NCBI RefSeq assembly: GCF_000934765.1 | Contig: NZ_JYNN01000019.1 | Location: 1-59,997, forward strand | DNA length: 59,997 nt | Direction: 5' to 3' | DNA from: Thiomicrospira microaerophila | GTDB lineage: Bacteria; Pseudomonadota; Gammaproteobacteria; Thiomicrospirales; Thiomicrospiraceae | Shown: positions 47,986-57,100 of the stretch, in pieces | How the letters are laid out: each line of letters starts with the position of its first letter | Numbering within the stretch: position 1 is the first letter of the stretch | The notes under the pieces: model-generated | The model's database searches: none | What the model saw: only the letters and a program-made list of their open reading frames with translations | Told to the model about the DNA's origin: nothing | Translations under genes and position numbers: made by a program

Positions 47986-48707
47986 ATCCAAAACCACAAC
48001 CGATGGGGCTGCTGATTGTTGAAGATAATACCGAGTTATCCGAAACCCTCGCGATCTACATGGAAATGGAAGGCTTTGAAGTTCATACGGCGGTTAATTT
48101 GGCTGAACTTGAAGCCCGCTTAGCAAAAAACACGATTGATGTGGTGTTACTTGATCTTGGGCTAGGCGATGATGATGGTGCGCTTTGGCTCAAAGCAAAT
48201 CGTAAACAACTAGGACCGCGCGGAGTGATTATTGTATCCGCCCGCGCCAGCACCGAATCACGTATCGCTTGTTTAAACGCAGGCGCAGACAGCTACTTTA
48301 TCAAGCCCGTCATGCTCCAGGAGCTATCTTTGGCCATTCAAAACCTAGCTCAAAGAGTGGGGCACAACAGCGCGCAACAAGCTAATCAAATTGCATCCTC
48401 AGTTGTGGAACAATGGTGTTTTGATAAACTCCATTGGACACTGACACGCCGCCCACACCCAGCCATTAAATTAACAAGCAACGAGTATGCGGTTATTGAG
48501 CTCTTAGCAGACACGCCAGGGGAGGTCGTGTCAAGAGATCAGATTATCAAACGGCTTGGGTGTGACCCCATGACCTATGATGTACGCCGACTAGAAGTCA
48601 TGATGCGGCGTTTACGGGTGAAGTTTGAAAAACAGGATTTAACCCTACCCCTCGACACCGTTCGTGGGCAGGGTTATGTGTTTACAGGAGAGTTAAACTG
48701 TGTTTGA
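47982..48707 (+). CDS. OmpR/PhoB-family response regulator
   Basis: 241 aa. The receiver has VEDN (acidic pocket near 13-16), phospho-acceptor Asp58 (VVLLDLGLG) and Lys108 (YFIKPV). The C-terminal winged helix (about 140-240) includes LTSNEYAVIELLADTPGEVV and RRLRVKFEK. It forms a two-component pair with the upstream kinase (ATGA overlap). Targets are unknown; the tps genes downstream are candidates by position only. Confidence 0.93.
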   Translation: MNPKPQPMGLLIVEDNTELSETLAIYMEMEGFEVHTAVNLAELEARLAKNTIDVVLLDLGLGDDDGALWLKANRKQLGPRGVIIVSARASTESRIACLNAGADSYFIKPVMLQELSLAIQNLAQRVGHNSAQQANQIASSVVEQWCFDKLHWTLTRRPHPAIKLTSNEYAVIELLADTPGEVVSRDQIIKRLGCDPMTYDVRRLEVMMRRLRVKFEKQDLTLPLDTVRGQGYVFTGELNCV

Positions 48708-48750
48708 ATCTGGGGGTGTATAAAATTCACTTATTCATGATAAGGTTTTG

Positions 48751-48918
48751 TTAACCCGGATGTTTCATAAATTCGCGTGATGATCGCGCAGGATATTGGT
48801 TTTCCAGTGCTTTTTTCGAAGGAGTGCTGTAGTTATTCATACAGCCGACTGAGAAAAAAGTGCTGGGGAAGCAATAGACAAGCGAGGGCGCGTGAACTTT
48901 ATGAAATATCCGGGTTAA
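48751..48918. mobile_element. 168-bp MITE-like element
   Basis: Left end TTAACCCGGATGTTTCATAA, with the right end (48898-48918) its reverse complement but for one base. Inside, CCAGTGCTTTTTTC is mirrored by GAAAAAAGTGCTGG, so the whole element can fold as a long hairpin. It carries no transposase. TTAA at both ends could be a target duplication. It fills most of the 349-bp gap before tpsB. Confidence 0.8.
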
Positions 48919-48971
48919 TGTAAGGTTGTGTCGTTTTTTGTCGGAAAGCGTGTCTGTTTTATTGAAAGGTT

Positions 48972-48990
48972 TCACTATACAGTTTAGTGA
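48972..48990. promoter_or_regulatory. Inverted repeat upstream of tpsB
   Basis: TCACTA-7 nt-TAGTGA, 67 bp before the tpsB start, after a TTGAAA that could be a -35. It is a possible operator. Confidence 0.4.
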
Positions 48991-49056
48991 GTAAAAATTT
49001 GGTTTTAATGCCCTACAGGGTGTTAGCCAAAAACCACAATAAAAAAGGACTCGACT

Positions 49057-50799
49057 ATGAAAAACACATCCACCAAACACGGGCTTATCGCCACGGGACT
49101 GCTTGCGCTTGCACCGCTGATCCACGCCCAAACCCCCGACGCCGGCTCATTACTGCGTGACCAAGAAGCCAACATCCCCCAGCTTGACAGCAGCCCGGCA
49201 CTCGGCTCGCAACTCCCCGCGCCGATGCCCGATACCGGCGAAACCATCACCCTAAAGTCAGTGGTATTTGAAAACTATAACGGCCTCGCCACCGAACCCG
49301 AACTACAGCGCATCATCCAAGACGCAATTGGCCAACAGCACGGCTTTAACAGCCTACAACACCTTGCCGCCAAAATCACCGAACACCTCAACGACAAAGG
49401 CTACTTTCTCGCCTTCGCCTACTTACCCGAACAAGACATCACCGAAGGTAACCTGATAATCCGCATCCAACCTGGACGCATAGAAGGCGGCGGCAACTGG
49501 GATCGCAACGTCACCGCGGGGCAGGGCGTTAACCTCAGCAACCAACGCATCAACCAAACCCTTAACCACGCGCTGCATCCCGATCAAAACGACATTATCC
49601 GCGCCACCAAAATGGAACGCGGCATGCTCCTGCTTAACGACCTTGCAGGGGTGAGCGCCACCTCCAACCTTCAGCGCGGCCGCGAATTTGGCACCACCCG
49701 TGTTGATGTCAGCTTTCGCGCCACCCCACGCTACACCGGCAACGCCTGGATTGACAACTACGGCAGCTACTACACCGGAGCATGGCGTGCCAACGCCATG
49801 GGACACATCAACAACCTCAGCGGCATGGGCGACCGATTAACCGGCATGGTGACCCAAACCACCAACCAAAGCTACGGACGCATTGCCTATGACACGCCAA
49901 TTAGCTACAACGGCCTCACCTTTAACACCAGCCTCAGCTACCTAAAATACACCCTCGGGCAAGACCTCAAAGACCTCGACCTCAACGGTACTGCCCTCAG
50001 CGCCAACGCCGGGCTCCGATACCCGATTATCCGTTCACGCCAAACCAACCTCTACATACAAGGCCAATACGACTACAAAGATTTAAAAGACTATCGTGAA
50101 AACGACAACACCAAAGACCGCATTTATAACAACCTCACCCTCAGCCTCAACGGTGACAAAATAGATCGACTCGGCCAGGGCGGCCTAACCCAATACGGCG
50201 TCAGCCTTACCTACGGCGACCTTAACCGCAAAGGCAACACCAGCGACTACGGCAGCGATCAAACCACCGCTAAAACCCACGGCAGTTTCCACAAACTCAA
50301 CGCCAACCTAACCCGAATCCAACAACTCCACAGCGGCCTTAACCTCCACGCCAGCGCCAGACTCCAAACCCTTGCCAGCGGCAACCTCGACTCCGGTGAA
50401 AAATTCACCCTCGGTGGCGTTAACGGTGTACGCGCCTATGCGGGCGGCGAAGGCTCGGGTGACCAAGGCTGGCTCACCACGCTTGAGCTGCGCTACGACC
50501 TACCCGGTGTGATGGTCTACAACGGCGGCATCCAACTCCAAGGCTTTATTGACCACGGCCAAATCACCCTCGATAAAAATCCATGGGGTGCGCCCACCAA
50601 CAACAATAACCTCAACAGCTACAGCCTCACCGGCACAGGTATTGGTCTAAGCTGGAGCCAACCGCAACGCTACATGCTCAAAGCCGCCTACGCCATCAAA
50701 ATTAACGACGAGATCAACGATCGCACCACCACCGGCAAAGACAGCGAAGGCAAAGACAACAACGGCCGCTTCTGGCTCCAAGCAATGGTTTGGTTTTAA
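49057..50799 (+). CDS. tpsB: TpsB-type two-partner secretion transporter (FhaC/ShlB family)
   Basis: 580 aa. A signal peptide (ends IHAQ), two POTRA regions (about 65-215: ITLKSVVFENYNGL, then NLIIRIQPGRIEG), and a 16-strand beta barrel. Motifs GVNGVRAYAGGEGSGDQG (L6 loop) and C-terminal ending in an aromatic residue (AMVWF) are typical. It should export the TpsA protein encoded just downstream across the outer membrane. Codon use is strikingly C-ending (AAC, ACC, CTC), unlike the neighbouring genes but like the first kilobase of tpsA. AAAAAGGA precedes the ATG. Confidence 0.94.
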   Translation: MKNTSTKHGLIATGLLALAPLIHAQTPDAGSLLRDQEANIPQLDSSPALGSQLPAPMPDTGETITLKSVVFENYNGLATEPELQRIIQDAIGQQHGFNSLQHLAAKITEHLNDKGYFLAFAYLPEQDITEGNLIIRIQPGRIEGGGNWDRNVTAGQGVNLSNQRINQTLNHALHPDQNDIIRATKMERGMLLLNDLAGVSATSNLQRGREFGTTRVDVSFRATPRYTGNAWIDNYGSYYTGAWRANAMGHINNLSGMGDRLTGMVTQTTNQSYGRIAYDTPISYNGLTFNTSLSYLKYTLGQDLKDLDLNGTALSANAGLRYPIIRSRQTNLYIQGQYDYKDLKDYRENDNTKDRIYNNLTLSLNGDKIDRLGQGGLTQYGVSLTYGDLNRKGNTSDYGSDQTTAKTHGSFHKLNANLTRIQQLHSGLNLHASARLQTLASGNLDSGEKFTLGGVNGVRAYAGGEGSGDQGWLTTLELRYDLPGVMVYNGGIQLQGFIDHGQITLDKNPWGAPTNNNNLNSYSLTGTGIGLSWSQPQRYMLKAAYAIKINDEINDRTTTGKDSEGKDNNGRFWLQAMVWF

Positions 50800-50839
50800 C
50801 CAGGCCTGCTGGATACGGCATCCCGGCGATGTAGTCGTC

Positions 50840-50908
50840 ATCCCGGCGAAGGCCGGGATCTCTTGAGATTATGCGCAGTCGGCTGGAGATTCCGGCCTTC
50901 GCCGGAAT
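50840..50908. repeat. BIME-like paired palindrome, copy 3 (inverted)
   Basis: ATCCCGGCGAAGGCCGGGAT (50840-50859) and ATTCCGGCCTTCGCCGGAAT (50889-50908). The spacer, read in reverse, is homologous to that of copy 1 (about 20/29 matches). It lies between tpsB and tpsA. Confidence 0.87.
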
Positions 50909-50939
50909 GACGAATATTGCAGACCGGCTGAACGACATT

Positions 50940-51054
50940 CTCGTTCCCACGCTCTGCGTGGGAATGCAGACCGATAGTGAGTGATACGTTTTACTGGATG
51001 TAAAAGCTATCTGATAGACCGGTATGCATTCCGACTGAGGACAGTGGGAACGAG
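50940..51054. repeat. Inverted REP pair without transposase, upstream of tpsA
   Basis: A REP at 50940-50967 (CTCGTTCCCACGC...GGGAATGC), nearly the same as the REPs flanking the RAYT, and a diverged inverted partner ending at 51054 (AGTGGGAACGAG). It ends 46 bp before the tpsA start. Confidence 0.82.
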
Positions 51055-51100
51055 AAACAACAACTGAACAACGAAATTTAAAAGCAAAGAGGGTAACACC

Positions 51101-54100
51101 ATGCACAACAAAAACGCAAAAATCAAACGCGCCTCCCTAAACCACACCTACCGCCTTGTGTGGTCAGACGCCAAACAAATGTACATCGCGGTGGCGGAAA
51201 TCGCCCCCGGTAAAGGCAAACGCAAAGGCGGCATCGTCGGCGCGATTGCCGCGCTGATGATGGGCTTTGGTGGCATCGCCCACGCCCTCGACCCTGGCAC
51301 CCTGCCCGAAGGCGCCAACATTGTTCACGGCCAAGCACAAATCCAACAACACAACAATGTGATGACCATCCACCAAACCAGCGACAAACTCATCACCAAC
51401 TGGAATAGCTTCAACATCGGACAAGACGCCACCGTCAACTTCCAACAACCCAACAGCAACAGCGCCGCGCTCAACCGCGTGATGGACAACAACCCCAGCC
51501 AAATCCACGGACGACTCAACGCCAACGGCAACGTCTATCTGGTTAACCCCAGCGGCATCCTATTCGGCAAAACCGCGCAGGTTGATGTCGGCGGCTTAAT
51601 TGCCTCAACGCTCGAGATCAGCGACCAAGACTTCCTCGACAACAAACTCGACTTCAAAAACCTCGGCTTTAGCGAAGGCGACATCAAAAACCTCGGCCAC
51701 ATCCGCGCCAACGGCGGGGTAGTCGCCTTGATCGCCAACCGCGTATCCAACCAAGGCACCATCGAAGCCAACAACGGCAACGTCGCATTAGCGGCGGGTG
51801 ATCACGTCACCCTCGACTTTAACGGCGACGGCCTGATGACCGTCACCGTTGAACAAGGCGTCCTCGATGCGCTGGCCGAAAACGGCGGACTGATTCAAGC
51901 CGATGGCGGCTTTGTCATCATGACCACCCAAGCACGTCAAGACATCTACCGCAACCTGGTTAACAACGACGGCCTCATCCAAGCGCAAACATTTGCCAGC
52001 AAAAGCGGGCGCATTATGCTGATGGGCGGCATGAGCCAAGGCCAAGTCACCGCCAGCGGCAAACTCGATGCCAGCGCCCCGAACGGCGGTGATGGCGGGT
52101 TTATCGAAACCTCTGCTGCCAACGTAAATATCCAACCAGGCCTGGTGGTGACCACCAAAGCCGAACAGGGCAAAACCGGTGAATGGTTGATTGATCCGAC
52201 CGATATTGAAATTGTCGCTGGAACGGGCGGGGATTTTGCTGACGATGCCAGTGGCAGCACACAGATTGGTGCCGATACACTGGTTGCCAATTTGGCGAAC
52301 AACAACATTACTATCCAAACGCCATCAGAGGGTACAGAGCAAGGTCATATCACCATCAATGCGCCATTAGAGTGGACAAACACCACGCTGACGCTGATTG
52401 CACACGGGCATATCAATATTAATGCCGAGCTCGACGTTCGTGGAATGGGTGGGTTGGTGTTAACGCATGGTCAAGGGAGAAGGGTAAATACGGGGTTATC
52501 CGAAGAAGGGTTTTACGGTAAGGTGAATTTTCATGATCATTCAACCTTAAGGATTAACGATCAAGATTACACGCTAATTCGAGACTATAATTCGTTTAGT
52601 GCTTTAAGATCGGCCGGTTCAGTTGGTCTTTATTACGCTTTAGCTGTGGATATCGATGCTTCCAAATTTCCGGTTCATACTTCGTTTTTGATGTTGGAGA
52701 CTGGTACCTTTTTACCAGGTCCTTTTAAAGGTACATTAAACGGCATGGGACACGTTGTTTCTAATCAGACCATATCGCCGTCAAGCGGTACAACTTCTGG
52801 GCATGCGGGGTTATTTGCGGTTACAGAAGGTGCCACCCTGCTCAATTTTGGTTTGGATAACTTAACCGTGACCAAGCAGGATTTAAAGACAGGCTATTAT
52901 CAAGATTCTATAGGCGGTTTAGTGGGTCTGGCAAAAGGAGTCTATCCGACAACGATTGCCAACAGTTTTGTGCGCGGTAGGTTTGATGAGGTCACGGATA
53001 GAGCTGGCGGGTTAGTAGGCTCTGGCAAGGTCAGTATTATTAATAGTTTTTCAGATGTCGAACTCAATTTAACAGGGTCGTTCTCACATAATATCGGTGG
53101 TTTGGTCGGTGTGACTAACCCCGGCTCAGGGATTCATGCCTCGTTTTCAAAGGTGACATTCAATAATGAAGCGGAGAATACGTCGGATATCGGCGGCTTA
53201 GTGGGTGGCGCATGGGGACCCAGCATTACCGCATCTTATGCCTTGGTAGATGGTGCTGGGTCGAAAAAAATCGAAGACTTGGGTCTGATTGCTGGTGGCA
53301 TGGGTGAGGGAGACTCCGGCATCTATGTTATCGAAAGCTACGGCGTGTTTGATAGCGATCCTTCTCAGTTTGCTACGAATTATGGCATTTTAGGGCGAGT
53401 GGATGTTGATGATGAACATTTTGCATCCATTAGTTATATTGATTTTGCCTATTATCTGGATGGGCAAATGAATTATGACCCTTCACAAGCACTACTAAAC
53501 TTAAGCCTTATTGGTAACAAGGTCACCTTAGATCAGCTTAAGTTGTCCAACAACGATGACAGCCTCAGCTTGCCGCTTGATCCGGATCCCCACCCTCTCA
53601 ATTATATGGGAACCGAATTTAGCAAAGAGTGGAGTATTACGTCGTCTAAAAACGACGGTATGCCTTATCACGCCTGGCAAAACAAACCCTTTAGCGAGCC
53701 GGTTGTCGATACCTGTGCGGTGGTTGCCGGTATGCCGAACTGCGGTGAAATCAAGTCTGGCACCGGTACCATCAACGATATCGTGGACACCAACGGTGTT
53801 TTATCACGGCTGATTAATCAAGACAGCGATAAGCTAATCATCGACTGGCGCAACTTTGATATTGGCACAGGCAATAGCGTGGAGTTTGTGCAACCGAGTG
53901 CCAGCGCTGTAGCGTTAAACCGTGTGGTGCAAAACAATCCCAGCAGCATTCTAGGCAACCTCACCGCGAATGGCCGTGTGTACCTTATCAATCCCAGCGG
54001 TATTTTGTTCGGTACGGATGCTCAGGTGGACGTAGCAGGCCTGGTGGCATCGAATTTGAATATCACCAATACCGATTTTGAAGCGGGTAATTTAAGTTTT

Positions 54101-57100
54101 CTAGCGCCACTCAGCGCAAGCTATGTTTCTATTCAAGGCGACACCTCCGGCTGGAGTGTAGGGGAGCTAACGCTTGCATCGGCTTCAGATTTTGTGGTCG
54201 GTGCGGATGCGCCGTCTGAAACCGAGTCCGGCATCTCAAACACCGCACTGCAACACCGCCTAGCAGCGGGTGATGTGAAGGTGATCGCACAAAATACCAG
54301 TGGCTCCGGCGGAATTGATCTAAACGCAGCGATTGAATGGGATGCTGACAACGCCCTGACCCTCAAAGCAGACACCATCAAGGTCAACGCCAAAATCGAA
54401 AACCAAAGCACCGCTGGCGGCGGGGTGTATTTTGCGGCAAAAAACGAATCTGATGCCGTTGTTTTTAGCGAAGATGGCAAGGTCGTCATCCACAATGCCG
54501 AACAACTGCAATGGATCAATACCGCGTTAAACGGTACTTATCAGCAGGGTTCGGATATTGATTTATCCGGGTTGGACTGGATGCCGATTGCCAGTAGACA
54601 GCATTTTAACGACTCCAATCCGCCATTTACTGGCAAGTTTGATGGTCAGCATAAAACCATATCAAACTTAACGGTGGGGGGTGCTGGTCAAAAATATGTG
54701 GGCTTATTTGGCTATACAAAAGGCGCGCAACTCACCAACATTCATCTTGATAACGTAATGGCAACCGGTTCGCAGTACGTCGGCAGCCTGGTAGGCTTTA
54801 TGGATGGGTATAGTGATGACGAATTGAATGTACTCAGCAATATCATCATAGAGAATGCGACTGTTGAGTTTAAATCATCGGCTGCGGACAATGAATCGGG
54901 CACTTACATTGGCGGCGTGGCAGGTTCGGCACATGTTAAACAATTAAACAATGTTGTTTCTAATGCTGAAGTCAGTGCTTGGAATGAGTTCGGTAGTTTA
55001 GGTTCTATTGGTGGTATGTTTGGCAATTTGTTCTACACTGGAGAATCAGCCACGGTTGATTTAACAAACCACGGCAATCTGACGCTTGTCACGACAGGTG
55101 AACACTTCAGTATACAAAATGTGGGTGGCATTGTTGGAGACTTAAGCATCAATAATATTGACGCACAGTTGATAGCTTTGCAGGGTTGGACGATGAATGG
55201 AAACGTCACGCTTGTCTCAATAAACGCGAGTGTAAAGCATGCCGGCGGGTTAATTGGTGACACTTCTGGCTCTATCGTTAATATTACACAGGGCGTGATG
55301 AACGGTGATATTAAAACACATGTTGTTATCGATAATGAACAGCTGACTGCATTAGAGGGTTATATTTTCGGTGGATTGGTGGGCCGCGTGACTGGGACGG
55401 TTAGCGATTCTACGATGAACGGTAATTTGGCGCTTCAGTTTTTAAAAGAATCTGAAGAGGGTTACTGGAATACGTTTGGTTTTGGTGGGGTGGCGGGTTA
55501 TGTCGTTGCATTGAATGGTAGCACGCCTATCGATAATGTTCATTTTCATGGTGAGCTGGTGTTTGAAAATACCGGCGCCCCGCAAGAAATGGACGGTTTT
55601 GCGGTAGGTGGGTTGATTGGTTATATTTCTTCCCAACCTGTAACCATCTCCAACTCCACGGTTACTGGGCGTGTAAGCGGTGTGAATTCCGTTGGCGGCC
55701 TGGTCGGAGAGGCGTGGGAAAAACTTACGATTACAAACTCCCATTTTTTAGGCGATTCAATCGTAGGGCATGATTATGTCGGTGGTTTGGTCGGCAATGT
55801 GCATGATTTCTATGGTCCTATTGGCGATCAGATGACGATAACCGATTCATCGTCAACAGGAACCATTACCGGACATAATTATGTTGGCGGTCTCGTCGGT
55901 AAGCTCCCGGCTGATGAATCATGGGATAAACATCAAATTACAAGAAGCTACTCCACGGCAAATATTGAAGGTAATGATAATGTCGGCGGACTTGTCGGTT
56001 ATCTGTTTAATGGTGAAATAACCGAAAGCTTTGCCGCAACCCAGATCACAGCGACAGGTTCAAATGTCGGTGGTTTGGTGGGTGTATTGAATGGCTCAAG
56101 CATTAAGAACGCCTATGCCACCGCTTGGGTTGAGGGTGCGGATAACGTCGGTGGATTAGTTGGTAGGGTGGAGCAGAATACCCAATTTGGGCCAAATTCT
56201 GCGATAGAACATACTTATGCGGATGTGTCGGTCGTGCATGGTGCGGATGCAACGGTGCTAGCCGGTGGTCTTGTTGGCAAAGTGAATGCTGGCTCTTTTA
56301 TTACGCTGTCACAGAATTTCTGGAACGCTGATTTCGCCGTTGGTTTAAAAGGAATTGGTAGCCATTCAGATGCATCAACGCCGGGCGCGTGGGAATCGAA
56401 AACCAGTGCTGAATTAACAGAATTTGAGCTGTTTGAAACGGCTGATTGGGTGATTGAAGAAAACCAACTGCTTGCGTCGGGTTATCCGCAGTTAAATGTT
56501 TTTTTACCTCAGGGACAAAAAGTAGACGGTGGCGCCATTTGGCAAATAGCGCCAGGATCTTCATCGTGTGTCGTCACCCCAGGGATGCCGAACTGCGGTG
56601 AAATCAAGTCTGGCGCGGGTACCATTCACGATATCGTGGACACCAACGGTGTTTTATCACGGCTGATTAATCAAGACAGCGATAAGCTAATCATCGACTG
56701 GCGCAACTTTGATATTGGCGTGGGTAATAGCGTGCATTTTGACCAGAACGGGAATGCCAGCTGGGTCGCACTTAACCGCGTGACCGCGAATAACCCAAGT
56801 TCGATTTTGGGTAAGTTGACGGCAGATGGTCGTGTGTACCTTATCAACCCCAGCGGTATTTTGTTCGGTACGGATGCTCAGGTGGACGTAGCAGGCCTGG
56901 TGGCATCGAATTTAAATATCAGCAATACCGATTTTGAAGCCGGTAATCTGAATTTTTCAGCGCCAACTCGCGCTAGCTATGTTTCTATTCAAGGCGACAC
57001 CGCCGGCTGGAGTGTAGGGGAGCTAACGCTTGCATCGGCTTCAGATTTTGTGGTCGGTGCGGATGCGCCGGCTGAAACCGAGTCGGGCATCTCAAACACC

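Noticed and set aside
48751-49131. 126-codon - strand frame upstream of tpsB
   Set aside because: It spans the MITE-like element and the tpsB start; an accidental frame.
49423-49806. Antisense frames within tpsB and the start of tpsA
   Set aside because: They follow from the C-ending codon bias of the + strand genes.
49057-50799. VRAY in place of VRGY in the TpsB L6 loop as an anomaly
   Set aside because: VRAY is a usual variant in this family; the protein looks normal.
50820-51060. Possible CRISPR array in the repeat cluster before tpsA
   Set aside because: The repeats are palindromic, in inverted pairs and irregularly spaced, with no cas gene; they fit REP/BIME elements.
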